From NCBI RefSeq assembly GCF_963662255.1, contig NC_085050.1, positions 26,158,631 to 26,222,630 of the forward strand: a stretch of DNA of 64,000 nt, read 5' to 3'. Below the pieces are notes generated by a model. The model made no database searches and was not told the DNA's origin. It saw only the letters and a list, made by a program, of their open reading frames with translations. Origin of the DNA: Cinclus cinclus (lineage: Eukaryota > Chordata > Aves > Passeriformes > Cinclidae). Of this stretch, positions 11,401 to 25,000 are shown piece by piece. A program made the position numbers and the translations under genes. The number at the start of each line of letters is the position of its first letter. Position 1 is the stretch's first letter.

Positions 11401-14400
11401 CAGTGAATCTGACTAAGTTTTTCTCAGCTGTAGTTTTAAAACTTTACAGTGAATTGAGATATATGTAACCTAGAACATCTTTTAATGTTTTTAAAGTTTT
11501 ACTCCATTCTCTTTTCAAAACAAAGCTGGTATAAACTTATATCTCACATACAGTAAATGCAGTAATTAACTCAGTTAGAGCATGTTCCAAAGGACATGTT
11601 GTTCTGTGACTGACCATTGAAATACCAAACCAATTATGCTAAATTCATGTATCATTTAGGCAACACAAAGCATTTAAGATAGAATGGATATTTTAAGTGA
11701 GTTTTATATCATTTCCATGGTGATTGTACTAAAAGAAATAACAATAGTCGTAAATATGTTTTCATTTAGAATATCTTTAGGAGAACCTTTTTGGTTCTGA
11801 CATGCTGTGTTTATGCTATAATTTGTTCCAAAACACCGATTATTATAAAATGTAGATAAATTGGCATGGCAGTATTGTTCAAACACTTTAACAGAGCACC
11901 AAAATAGTTCAAAGCTTGTTGCTCAATATTTTATCTCAGCTGACATGCACATTAAAGTGGGAAAAAGTTCCAAAAGGCAGTATCATTATGATTTAAATAT
12001 GGTGCCACAGTTTTGCATTAGGCCATCTTCCAGAGTATATTTTGCTCTTGCTGTTTTATTATAGAATTCAGGAGCTTATCAAGAGACAACTAAACTTTGT
12101 TGGCAGCTTCTCAGGAACACACAGCAGTTCAAAACTGGGAGTATTTGCAAAGCAATAAGGGGTAGGGGGAACAATTGTTACACAGATTGCACTGATAGTT
12201 CTTACTTTGGCCTTCCTTTAAAAAAATACAGAAACCATGTTATCCTTGGGCCCACCTGCAACAAACAGCATAAAGAAATGGTAGAATGCTGCAATGAGTA
12301 TAAAATAAGGCACAAGGATTTGGGGGGTATTTTTGCAATAGAGATTCTCAGCTTGAACATCACAGTCTCCTGACTTCAAGCAACTATTTCAGTTACTACT
12401 AAGTTACTACAGGATGGAAGCCTCTTGAAAGGCACTACTGTCTCTTGAAGCGAGGAAAGTGAGCCAGTACTTGTTACGCCTGCTGGGTTCAGCCAGCAGA
12501 GGTATATTCAAAGCTATTCTTTGATTTAAATGTAGGGATATTTTGCTTTAGTGTTTGCTTTCTGAATTAGGAGCAGCATAATGGAGAAAGTTGTACTTTG
12601 CACTAAAATGGTCCTTCTCTCACTTTCAGGTGACCAAAACCAACAGTCTCTCTGAGAGGATCTGCTGCTCCACTGAGCATGGAAACAGCAGGTGCAAACG
12701 ATTTAGAAAAGAATGGTAATTCCCTAAAGCCTCAAATTGTTCTCTGTTTCTGAGTTGTTCTTTGGCAGTGCTAACACCTTCCATGGTAGGGGGGATGGCA
12801 GCCTAAGGAAGTGCATCCTTCTGAGCTCCCGCTTCAGTAAAGGGATGGAAACAAGCTCCCCTAGAGGCAGCCAAGAGCATCCAAAGCTTGGTTTCTGTAC
12901 TGGATGGCCCTGCAGAGGTGCTCATCTGTCTCCAGCTATGAGAGGGGCTGTCAAGACCAGGATTAGCATGCTAAAGATAGGGTTTATAACCACCACCCCT
13001 ACATCCACACATGCTTCAAACCCCATCCAGAGTTGAGTCTCTGGGCTTTAGATGAAGAGGGGAGCAAGGTACATCTGAGAAATTAATTGGGGTGAGTATT
13101 AAACAACTTAGTCTTGGATTCTCGACTGAGGAATGAGATGGGTTTAGGCTTTTTGAAGCTTTGGCTTTCACTAACTTGTGTAAGGTGCCAGCATGCATGT
13201 AAAATCCTTGTATACTTTTTAAAAGTCAGTCAAGACTAAGTTATGCTGTTCTTCTGTGAATTATAAATGCTGCAGCCACAGTTAGCTTCCAAGACACGGA
13301 TCAAGCTGAATGACATCAGGACTCTGAGGTAACCTTAGATGAAAATGCTCCTCCTGTGTTGAAACTCAGTCTTCTTGGAAGCTGCTCCTCCATAAATGTT
13401 TAATAATGCACAGTAACTGCAGATACTGACCAGAGGGGATATGGATGCTTTTTTTCATATGCAACTACTTTGAAAAATTGAGATAATGCTAGGACAAGAG
13501 TGAGAAATATTTGTCATTATTTCTCCTTGACTTCCCCTTGCATATTTGAATTTTGGCTGTCTTTCCTCAAGTCTGCATGGAAATCTGCACTTTCCAAAAA
13601 GGCTGAGTACAACTGTGTGTAATTATGTGCGAAGGGACAAGGATGGTGTTTCAGGAAAATGTGTGCCTGTGTTCCGAGACAGCATGAGAGGAAGCAGAAG
13701 CAACCATTATTACTGCAGTACCAGCTTCTCACTGGAAGGAAGTTCATGTTTAGGAAAGGTAGGAATGTGTAAAGGTAGGAATACAATACTTACTGCTGTT
13801 CGAAAGCTGTATCTTCTTGAAAGCACATTTACTCAGAGAGAAATACAACCTTACTTTTACATGAGATGCTGGATTTTGGCTGATGTGCTTCAGCTGATCA
13901 TGGTGGTGTTTCGTAAGCAGAGACACCAGCTCATACAGGAGGCTTGCAGCTTGCTGAATGCAGAGAATGCACTGCTGTTACTGGGTGGAATTTTCTATCC
14001 AACCCTGTAGAGGTCGAGCAGCCAAATCAGATGTTTTTTGTCATTTTTTTTTTTAAACTTGGAAAAAGGAAGCAATGATCACAGTGATTTCAAGCTGTTT
14101 CTAGTTTTCTGTAGCTCCCTGGCCTTGGCCACAGGCTTTGTGTAAAATACTGACGTCTTGGCTCTTTAGACAATGTCCACCACTCTTTTTGCACCTAAAT
14201 AAAAGTAAGACTTTTAGTAGAATTACTGGAGAGAGTTGTTGAGGAAAAAAAAAGACAGACTAGATTTTATCTCTCTTAGAAGCATCTCATGTTTCTCCTT
14301 ATCAGCCTGTGCATCAGGGAAAATGGCCTGTTTGGGATAGATTTGAGTCAGATCACCATGTTGCAGCTCTAGAAGTTACACCTATGAGCAAAGCACAAAC

Positions 14401-15134
14401 ATCATAAGGAAGCAGTATACTAAGTGTCAGAGGGTTGCAGTGACCCAAATGAGAGCCTGTGCTACTACTACGGACTGGCTTAGCTGAGAAGTGTCTGAGG
14501 ACTTGCGGCTTTTTTTCTTTTATAGCAGGAGAAAAAAGGAAACCTCTTATACTTCAAGGGCTGCTCTGTGTGTGTGGTCTTTTCTTCACAAAAGCTTACC
14601 TGAAAAGTGTCATGTTCATAATCATTCTGCAGCTATTTTAGCTTCTTTTTCTTGGCTGTAGTTCTAATACAACTTCTGCTCAAGTATCAAAATGTGGCAC
14701 GTGCGAGTAACTACTGGGTCAGCAAAGTGGGTTATCTCAGACCACACAGCCAGCAACACACAGTTTTTCCTGTCTCTGATGTAAAGAACCTTTGCCTGGC
14801 ATAATGCACTTATGCTGTAGAGAAAACGGATGCACCTTGAATAACCAATGGTGATTTGCAATTAACTGTAAAGTGCAAAGCAACTGTCCTAAATAAAATG
14901 CAGGAAAAAAGGGGTTTTAGATCTTCACATAGCATCATACATACCCTGAAAGTCCTTGAATTAAATATTCCTTTGGAATTACTTGCTGTCTAATTACAAT
15001 CATCAGAATTTCCTATAATGATACACCACTGTTTTCTTATCGTATCTAAAACAACATGGTAAATGATCTTTCTGTTTTGGTTCTAATAGCTTCATGCACA
15101 GGCATCTCCAAGCTTTATTTTTTCTCTCCTTTCG
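8486..15134. other. Non-coding DNA, no gene recognised
   Basis: Mostly A+T-rich single-copy sequence with a moderately G+C-richer part at about 10,480-10,980. The longest open frame in the stretch is 13,546-14,010 (plus, 154 codons). Its translation shows no signal peptide, domain or repeat that I recognise, and it has no homologous context. No RNA gene, satellite or confident transposon was found. Confidence 0.55.
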
Positions 15135-15247
15135 CAGAATCACAGAATAGGCAAGGTTGAAAAGAATTGGATCGCCTCCCTGCTCAAGAAGGGTCATCCT
15201 AGAACACATTGCACAGTATTGTGTCCGGATGGTTCTTGAATATTTTT
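15135..15247 (-). mobile_element. CR1 LINE fragment, 3' end
   Basis: The plus strand shows CAGAATCACAGAAT, the inverse of the CR1 tail octamers. It is followed by an AGGTTGAAAAGAATTGGATC block and by TCATCCTAGAACACATTGCA and GTGTCCGGATGGTTCTTGAA. These are characteristic of another avian CR1 subfamily read from its 3' end, so the insertion is on the minus strand. About 110 bp remains. The T-run at 15,243-15,250 marks where similarity stops. Confidence 0.8.
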
Positions 15248-15600
15248 TTTACTGGATAGCATCACAGTGTTGTGCTTTGTGTTGAATGCTGTAAGTAAAC
15301 AGCAAGCAGATGAAAGTAACAAACCAAAATATTAAATTGCATTTTTGTCCATTTCACTGTCTTTCAAACATACTTTAAATTTTACTCTATAAAATACTGT
15401 CACTGTTCCTTTCTGTTTTACTTATGATTGTGATGGTGTGAGAGGGCAGATCAGACTGGATCAGACTTTCAAAATTCTTGCATTTGCTAAGAAGCCATTG
15501 TAATGATTTTCAAAACAACCCAAGAAAAGCCGCTAGCCCGGTACACTAAAACCACCATCGGTGAGTTAGTGCGTGCACCCAACACTGTGCAGATGTGCTT

Positions 15601-15653
15601 AAGGCTGGGTGTGTGTTTTGGGCTGTGCGTGTGCTTTAGGCTGTGTAGAGACG
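15601..15653 (+). repeat. Short imperfect tandem repeat, period about 18 bp
   Basis: Three adjacent units share a GGCTG(T/G)G core followed by a GT-rich tail. The third copy is partial. It is a minor local duplication with no sign of function. Confidence 0.5.
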
Positions 15654-18600
15654 TGGTTTAACCTGCCAAATGCAAGAAAAGAGCCTGTGATCAGATACGT
15701 CCAGAAGCCTGTACAAGAGGTGTGGACTGCTGCCAGGCCTGTTCTTATTAAAAAGTGTTTGCAAGATAAATGAGCAGAAATATTATGGTATGGATAATAT
15801 GGTGGTGCAGAAGGGAAGGAAATGGGCTTGTGGAGTTCAAGGCTGCCTGCACTTTGAGTTGGCCACTTACATTGTTTTTCATTTTGCCAGTACAGAAGAG
15901 GCAATACTGTGATAAACAGAAAATAAGTTTACATTACATAAGGAAGCCTGAGTTCTACAAGAACACACAGATTCAGCCTGGCAGAGAATATTCCATGTCT
16001 CTTCTCACTGATGCCATTATCAGTCCTCCAGAGCAGTGCGTTGTTACTCTTTGCAATATGGAGCACTGATTGTTTTTGAGATGCTGGCACAGTTTGTCAA
16101 AGCAATGAGGTTGTTCTTGTTTATGAGATCTCTTTCTACAACTAGATTAGTGTGGAAGTGCAGAGGAAGCTTTCAGAAAGCATTAACTGAAGCTCAGTGC
16201 CTTTAATATGGCTGTATTTTTTAAGATTAGTACACATTACTGTCAGCAACTTTTATACCTGAGGAATCAGAGAAAACATTACAGGTAAACACATTAAAGA
16301 CTTTAAGGAGAAAGGAATAAATGGAACTATAATGGTGATAGGATTTTTATTGTCTATCTTTAAGAAAATTTCTCTTTGTGATGACTCTATCCCTACCAAT
16401 ATTCTCCAGCAGATAAACTATTTTTGTCTATTAATCATATACGTGCTCAATCAATATTTACTCCTTTGATAACAAAGCAAAAATCAATGAAGCTGAAGTC
16501 AGGGTTAGTTTGGTTTATATTAGAGCTTCAGCATGATGCAAGTTGAGTTTTCTTTTACTGATTGACACATCTGAGTCTGGTATTCTGGTGATTTTTGCAA
16601 GGGGAGAATTTAGTACTTCAATAATCATACTAGGTCTTCCTATTAAAAATAATAATTTAGTCTTCCTATGTCTCCATGTAAATTTCAGGGGAAAGATGGT
16701 AAGATAGGAGAGATGTGGCTGCCTAGTGCTGCAGTCAGGTGTGAGTAGTTTCATACTAATTTTCCAAGTGGTGCATCACGGTATTAAACTTGCTAAACAC
16801 TCTTGAGAGCAGGAGACAGGGCAAAAAAGGCTTGTAAACCCACTCACACACTTAAAATGGCATTGTCAAAGTTTCCAGCCTTTGAAGTCCCTGAAAATTA
16901 TAGAATATTATTGGGAAATTATCTTAATTGTTCTACAGACCTTCAGATACTATAAATTACTGTCTTCCTACAGTAGTAGCAGTTTATATCACTTGAGGAT
17001 TTGCTCCCTGTGTTGGAAACCAAACCACCAGACTTCTCAGTTCAAGCAACTTGCTGTTTAAAGGTTGTGCCTAAACTAGTGGTCACAGCATGAATAGCCC
17101 CTGTTAAATTCAACATCTGTGTGGGTGCTCGCTTATTGGAAAACCTGAAATCACTTCAGGCTTCTCTTCTTTCTGACCAGTAACACCACCAGCTGATTAC
17201 TTCTGAGCAGAGATCCCTTGAGAGAAGGCTGACATCTGTGTCACATATTGACTGCTCTATTAGGAGCCTACTGTTATATGCAGTCCATGTCTGATCAGAT
17301 GTCATGTGCCTTGCAATCTAGACAACCTGGAATGGGATACTCTTAGGCAGTTAAATTTCATTAAATAATTAAACATAGAATTTGACAGCATCCATTAGGT
17401 CTCTTAAAGAATCTCTCTTCTTGCTATCAGAACTAACCACACAACTTACAAATTGCATGACTTTTAAAATGAGTAAACTTTCTGCTTCCTATAGCCTCCA
17501 AGAATATTATTTCATGGTAGTTTCCAATCTTTCCATAATTTTCATGAAAGTTTCTAACCCTATCTCCACTGAAGGCAATGTCACTAAAATTACTTTTGTA
17601 CTAGTTTAAAGAGAAGAATGAAAGAAGAAGGGAACTGGTAATTTATAATACAGAGATTTATGAACACACCTGGATGAAGCAAATAAAAAATTACATCAAT
17701 TTTTCAGAAAAATCTGCGTGCATCAAGCAAAAACATTTTATTGAAGACCTCTTTGGTCTAGTACAAGTTACCAAGAACCCTGGAAGGGAGGCCAGCAGTG
17801 CACGGCCATCTAGTGGAATGAATTCCAGCACAAAGGAGTTAAAAATCTTTCTTGTGGCCATGACTGACTTCAATGGCAAAGCTGAGGGCTGTATCCAGGT
17901 TTTGTGACTGTCAGTGCTGTCTTTGAATTGGTAACATTGTCTTCTATCTTTGGAAAATGCCACGGTATCAACATTTCTCTAGTTTGTCTCTAGTTGGAAT
18001 CAGTTAATATTAAGCCCATAATCCATGTATAAAGTAATGGTACCCTATTCAAATCGCATTTTACCTTCCTAGAAAGATTTTCACCACTCTAATAATGATA
18101 AAAACCTTCTGCATTGTGTTTTGTCTGATTTCATAATTTATATAAATATTTATTGAGAAATACTTGTCCAAGAAGAAAAGATTTCTTTATGCACATCCCA
18201 CTGTCTGCTTTTGAAAGCTGCTCCCTCCCTAGGTTTTGTAAAAACCCCAAAAACCTGAAAAAACCCAACTTTCATAGTGTTTGCTGCATGTTGTTTTCAC
18301 ATTTAATGTCTGCTCTAAATTGAATATCCTGATAAATTATTCTACTTCAGAAACTGTTCATCTTTCTTTATTCTGTTATTATTTAGGCCATTTTCACCTT
18401 GTGTCTGCAATAGGACTGTAGTTTAAATAAGAAAGCAGAACTAAATTGCATAGTACTATAATTTTCGCTGGATCTTCAGTAGTCTGGTGATGTGACATTG
18501 ACATAACTTTGAAGTAACATTCATGCTGAAATTAAAAAATGCTGCTTTCAGAGGATGTTGATATAGAACATTTATACACAAAATTATACTGTACCAGAAA

Positions 18601-19430
18601 GTGCACTGGTATATGATGATGGCAAAAAAAGGATGACGAATTATACTAGAAACAGAAACAATGAGATGGGAGTTTTCTAATGTGAGAAAAATTGGTATGT
18701 TGCATTTTTTTAAGAAACATTTTTCTGAATAAATGTAGTTTTATGATATATTTCAAATAGGTGGGCAGTATTGCTCATATACGAATGACTGTCATGGTTG
18801 TAACTTCATCATAACTTCTAACCTAAAGGTAATTTCAGCTGGCAGTGCAATTTTAAGAGCCAGAGTAGGAGGAGAAAGGTGAGAGAAGGGCATGAAGGTG
18901 ATGACAGAGGGTGTAATTTTTGGCCAGAAAAAATAACCTACTTCTTGATCTGCATGGTCTGACTGCAGGAATCACTTTGGAGAGAGCTCTGTGACTGTGG
19001 CAGCACATCTGTGAGGAAGCAGAATGTTTCCACTGCTCAGCATACTGCCCTTCCCTGTGGTGAGCTGCACCCGCTAACTTCTCTTGGGTTTTTCTTTACA
19101 GGGCTGTAGCATCCATCCTCATGGAGCTTTGACACTGGATGTGTGTGGCTGGGTAGCCTTAGAAGAGAAAAGAGGACACAACAGGGGTGATGGCTGCCAG
19201 CTCCTGCAAGCAACCTGGAATTCAGTGTGATGAATTACCAGTTCTTGGGGCTGCTTTAGACAACACCATGGGTCCATGGGACAACCATGGGACACTCATG
19301 GTCCATGAGCCTTCTCCCTGCTCTACAGAGTGATTTCTGTGAAAGCAGGAGCCCTTCATTTGAAGAGTTGCCTGGCTGTGTGTGCTTCAAGTTGAAATCA
19401 AATCAGATTTTTGCCTAATCATTGGTAAAA

Positions 19431-19492
19431 TGCTTTTTTCTTTTCTTTTTTTTTTATTTATTTCTTTCTCTTTTTCTTTTTTGTTTTTTAAA
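19431..19492 (+). repeat. Pyrimidine-rich low-complexity tract
   Basis: A run of T with scattered C (TTTTC and TTTCT motifs) over about 60 bases. It is simple sequence and is not related in phase to the (TTTC)n tract at 33.4 kb. Confidence 0.6.
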
Positions 19493-21935
19493 CCAGTTAA
19501 TACAAACTTGACTGATTTTTCCCTCACAAAAGAAGATGCCTGTGGCTTCTCACCTATACAAAGCTGTGGATGACAAACAGAAAGTTTTATATAGCATAAT
19601 TGCTCTTATTCAAGGGAAAAAATCCCCTCCAGTTATACAAAATTTATCACTGGAAACAGATACTTTATGAAGGGCTACACTTAAGACCTTCTGAAACTGT
19701 AGTTTTCAAAGGTATGGCTACCTTCTAGGCACGGGTTAGGGATAAATTAGAAAGGTCGTGTGTGGACAGAGAAATATCTTTTGTCAGTGCAGTCACCCCA
19801 AGGAAATCAACAGAACCAGGTTCCTTTCTTATTCAGAATTACATCTCTGCCCTCTTCATCTTGATCTTTGCAGCTTTCTCACTTTTCTGCCATATCCACA
19901 GCTACACTCACATGTCTGCAAACCTCCCACCTTTCCCATCTGCACTTTCCTCTTCAGCCTGGCTCTGTGTTTGTCACACGCCCAAGGCGTCAGCACAAGG
20001 CATAATCTACTCCTTTCCTCACTCTGTAACCCTGCTGTGGAGGTGCAGTCTCCTCCTCACTTGTTGTCTTTTACCTGTTCTTGACTTGTCCAGTACACCT
20101 CTAGGAAACAAATCTCCTTCTCTTGGTACTGGAATGTTGCTTTCTTGTCAACATACAAGTCGTATTAAATATTCTGATACAATTCAAAGTTTTATGAAAT
20201 GTAAGAAATCTCAAGAGAACTGATCCCACTTTTACCACTCTAAGAGTGAACTGTAGAGTGTATATTGTATCATTCTGTCTCCCCCCAGCTGCAAGCCATT
20301 ATTCACAACAGTATTTGTGTCTTAGTTGCACTGCTGTACATCATAAGATTTTTTCCCTTTTTCTTTGTTTGTATCTGGTTTTGCCTAAAGTGATCCAGAC
20401 TCTGGGTTTTGTTTTCCTTTTGCTTCTCTGAACAATTTGACTTAAGCTTCTCTTTACTTTTGAAGCTCTTCTGCTAGTGCCCTACTTCATGATCTGAACA
20501 ACAATGACCTTTGTGAAAACAAATAATCCTTCAGTCTTTGCTTGGTAAAGAACAGATTGAAAAGCAGTATCCTATTTCCTCTGAAAATGCTTGGGGTTTT
20601 TCACCTGCTGAACTTGTGTCAAAAGAAATGGAACACTTCTTTCATTTCCAGTTTCTCAGTGTGTCTTAGCTTTTTGCCACTGTCATATGCAGCCTGAATT
20701 GCCCTGCATCTCTGAGGGAATTTCATATCATACACTAAAGTGAACCAGCAAATACAGCAACAGCTTCAAATACATTGAAATAGTGGAAAAGCACTGAAGA
20801 AAATAATTACCATTTTATTTGTGTCATTAGGCTAGACTGACATAGTCCCTTTCAGTTTACCACCTGTCTTAGATTGAAATGGAAAAGTTTCTTATTAAAT
20901 GATGCATTTTCAAGGAGTTCACAGGCGCAGAACCAACAAAATCTTTTAATATCTTTTCAGTCCAAGGAGATCTGGACCTAAGGTACCTTTGAAAGAATAT
21001 TCTTGAAATGGTGCTTTACTTCAATGCCAGAATGGGTTGTTCATTACTGTTGTGCATTTGCTATTCTGTGTTTAATAATGATGTTATCTGTCGGGACAGT
21101 GGAAGGGGTACCCACTGGACAGAGTGGGCTTGTGTGACCTGAGAAGGCCTGCAAATATCTCCAGGATCTTTAACTTCCCAAGTACACTCCAAGTTTTCAA
21201 ACATGTATGATGTGAGAGCTTGAAATTTTGACAGCTGTAAGAAGTCTGTGACTGTGAAAAGGGAAGGGCACTGTGAGATCACCAGCACTGCTTAGTCACG
21301 GATCTTGCTTTACCACCAGGCAATGATAAATGGTAGTAACAATAGCAGCATATGTTCAGTCAGTAATGAAAGCGTTTCAGACTACAACAGATTTTGCTCT
21401 TGTCAGGTTTCCACTGTGTTTGTTCACTGAAGAGAATGATGAGTTTACTCTAAGTTGAGCATTCATCTCAAATGTGTTTGTGTTTAATAATCTCTTTGTT
21501 TGAAGCACAGGAAACGACTGTGTGCCAAAGAAAGGACTAAATATTTAGATAGCAGTCCGAAAGGTCATGCTATTATGTGCAAGGATAAAGATAATCCATC
21601 TGTGATCATCTGTCTTATTTAAAAAGCAAATAAAATGGCTACCTCCAGATACGATTAATATGTCTGGCAACCAGACCATGCATGCATGGCTGCTCCAGAA
21701 CTAGGACACATCAAAGCTGCTGCAGCTGTGCCACACAGAGACTGCTAATCCAGTAAGTCCAGCACTTGTCCAGACTGACAGGACCTGTGATTGATAATAT
21801 GGGCACGCGTAACAACACTGACACATCTGGATCTTTGCCTTCTGCTGGCCAGAAAGGCCTGGCTGCCCTGTATTGCAGGTTTTAGGTCAGTGAAACCCAC
21901 TTTGATATGAAGACACTGGAGGAACAGGCAGCCCC

Positions 21936-22056
21936 AAGAGATCTCTAGGTACTGGATGGCTGCTGTAGGGTTTCCCCAGAACATTCTCTTCTTTAGGCTG
22001 AAAAGCTCCAACTCTCATCCTGTCTTAATAGGAGAGGTGCTCCAAGCCTCTGATAC
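21936..22056 (-). mobile_element. CR1 LINE internal fragment
   Basis: The plus strand contains GGTACTGGATGGCTGCTGTA, TTTCCCCAGAACATTCTCTT, AGGCTGAAAAGCTCCAACTC and AGGAGAGGTGCTCCAAGCCT in that order. This matches the avian CR1 segment that lies further from the 3' tail, read backwards. The piece is therefore on the minus strand and lacks the 3' tail itself. It is diverged, which suggests an old insertion. The limits are approximate, and the preceding 200 bases could be a more decayed extension. Confidence 0.8.
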
Positions 22057-25000
22057 CTGAAATTGCAGTAAATAGGTATAGCCAATATTAGTTCGACTTC
22101 AGCACTAAATGATTTAAATTTAAATGTGAGTGAAAGATATTATTTATTTCATCTTGTTTGTCATGTAACACAGAGATACTCAATATGAACAGCCAAGTAT
22201 TTTGCCTCTTACCAGGTTATAAATGTTCACTGGCACAAGTTGACAGTATTAATTCATAAAGTATAAATAAATCCTTTATGCAATGCGAGTATGGGGTTTT
22301 TTTCCATGAAAGTCCTTTTTTCCTGCAAAAAATTCTAGTTAAGGAAAAAAAACCATCTAGCACATCACTTAAAGCAAATTGATTAATGACGAACAAAGCT
22401 GACAGGCAAATAAATTAAATTAACTTGAAACCACTCAAAAAAGCATATGTATGTAATAGAAAGGGTAAAAGAGATCACAAGGTCAATGCATTGTACATTA
22501 TCAACATATTGGTAAAGCTCTATCCATGAATAGTCCTTGATGAAACTAGGCAGACTGTGCTTTACTACTTTCTCAGTGCAAAGACTGTTCCACGAGTAAT
22601 AGTACAAAAATGTACTTAAAATTTCCCAAGGAAAATGGCTGGAAAAATGAACTTGTTTGCACAGTCAAACACTAATTTCATGTTTTAGATGTTTTCTGTT
22701 TTTACAAAATGAAAAATTAAACAAAGCCAAATATTTAAAATAAATAATTTCATATATTGCCTTCCCAGCAATATCCTCTGCTTCATAAAGATGAGATGTG
22801 CAGAAATAAATTGTCCACTTTTACTGATTCTTGTAGCTAAAGATGCAAGATAAAGATTGAACACTTGTAAAAAAACAAGAACTCTGTACAAACTGATATA
22901 ATGATACAAAAAATAATCTATGTAAACCCTCCTGAAACAAATCCTGCAACATATTTTTAATACAGAAAAGAAAACTACACACTGCCTGTTTCAAATCCAG
23001 GATATATTTTGGGGATTATTTTCAGATGCTGAGAAGGATTTCTGATTTCCATCTTATTCTCTTTCCCAATAGTCTTTTTTTCTCAGTTGACATCTAAAGA
23101 TTTTTCTTGCTTTTTTCTTTTTTGTGGATTCCAGGTGTAGTGAGACAGAACAAATCAAAATCACAAAATACCAAACCTGCCTTGTATTCTAACCTGGTAG
23201 ATGTTACCCACATAAAGTATGGAAAGAAAGTACAAACCACTGGTTGAGAAAATCACTCAGAAAGATATTTGCATCAGTCCTGTCCGTTAAACTTTTGATG
23301 ACCACTTTCAAATTATTTTATTTGCGTGAAAGTTTTCATTTACAGTCATGAAAACCAAGTATATGCTTATAGCTTAGGTGCTGCAACCCCTCAAAGAAAA
23401 GTGAGGGGTGCTGACAACTTTCAAACTATGTTTATTGTGAATTAAACAAACTATGATTTTTTTTTTTGCCGTGCTAAAGAACAAGTTTCACTGAAGATGA
23501 GACATTGGTAAGACTATCAATACTTCCCTACCGCCTGAATCCTAAAGGGACTAGACGTTATTTCATATTCTTTAGAATGTGGCTTTCTAAACACTTACTT
23601 TTCTGTAGTACCATCATCCATTTATTTAAGCCATTATGTTATTGTTGTGATTAGAAGTTCTTGAAAAAGATTTTAATCTCCTTGGAAAAAAATCGATTTA
23701 AGAAAAGAAAAACAGAAAGTATGCATCTTGAGAATTTGTAAGTATAATGCAAAACCATACACAAATTTAGATCCAGTCTGTTATTTTTGGTTTTTTCATT
23801 TCAAAGTAAGCCTTGTTGGCTGTAAGATAAGTGCTGTGTGAGAGGTAAATGTTATTTAAGAGATAAATACTATTAAATATTTCAACCAAGCATGTATTTT
23901 ATTGTTACAGATTTTCAAAGTGAATTAAAACTTTAGAGCTTGTTTTCTGATTGTTTTGAAAGAAGAAATAAAAAACATATACTTTATCAGAAAAAAGTTA
24001 CATCAAAAACTTCGTAACATAGTCCAACTTTGAACTTCCTTCATTTATACTTTAATTAAGGTTATAAGTTTGCAAAAAGTTACTTACTCACTGCATTATG
24101 AATAAAGAACCCAACTTGTAGTGTGGAATTCTAATGGATGAAAACATGCCCTGAAAGGCGGGTTCCTGATGAGCATTTCTGCTGTGTGAACTTCATTCTC
24201 ACAACTTCTGTCATCTCATGAGCTAGTTAAATTATCCCTGTCCATTTCCTAATTCATCCTAGATACAATAGACAGCACATTTCTTGATGATTATGAAACG
24301 CCTCAGGTGAATTCTTCTATGGCAGGAGACTGAAGGAAAAGTGGCTGGAACTTCTCAAAAACTTGATTAATGGTATTAAAAAGTGCTGCCTGGAAAGTCT
24401 TACTAAAATCATTAGAAAAGAAATGAAATGAGATTTTCACATTTACTTAGGATTGCTGGTTTTGCTGTGGTGTTCCTGACAATCAATTAAGAAGTTTCTG
24501 CTGTGCCTGCCATGGAAATTTAGAACAATTTCATATTTAGTAGTATTTTTACTTTTTTTGTGCTTTAATGACGGTGTGACAAGCTGCATGCCTGAAGCAG
24601 TCTCTCTCTATTTTTTAGGGACATTTCTGCAGTTCTTCCTAACAAATTCACAGGTGGTTAACAATTCATGTCCTTGCTTGTGTTTTATTAACACAATTTA
24701 TTTATTGTTTTACAAAAAAAATTGCTTTGGAAAGCTTAGTATCAACTAATGCATAATATTATTGGATTTCCAATCAATTTTGTGAGCCTTCTGCTGCTCT
24801 GCAGCTTTGAGGTACAATTCTGAAAAAGGCTTCTCCAGACCTCTATCTAGGATGAAGGAAATAAATCTTTTTAAAAAAAAAGCCCCCTCCTTAGACAGAG
24901 ATCCACATATCTCTTCATAATTTGTCATTAAAAAATGCCCTCTGAAAAAGGCATGCATACCTTATTCCTTTCAGAAGAGTTTGAAAAATATTCTTGTGAA

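Larger units (their letters stand above)
15248..21935. other. Non-coding DNA, no gene recognised
   Basis: A+T-rich sequence without a recognisable gene. The longest open frame (19,762-20,223, plus, 153 codons) has no recognisable family. A good-looking splice-acceptor string (pyrimidine run ending in TTTACAG) ends at 19,101, but no exon could be built around it. Two minor simple repeats inside are listed separately. Confidence 0.55.

Noticed and set aside
13546..14010. 154-codon open frame outside repeats
   Set aside because: There is no recognisable domain, no supporting neighbour and no splice context. A frame of this length is expected by chance in 33 kb.
19078..19101. Strong-looking splice acceptor (pyrimidine run ending in TTTACAG)
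   Set aside because: No open exon, donor site or recognisable coding sequence follows; such strings are frequent by chance.
19762..20223. 153-codon open frame with a hydrophobic stretch
   Set aside because: The composition follows a pyrimidine-rich region, a second frame overlaps it on the same strand, and no family is recognised.
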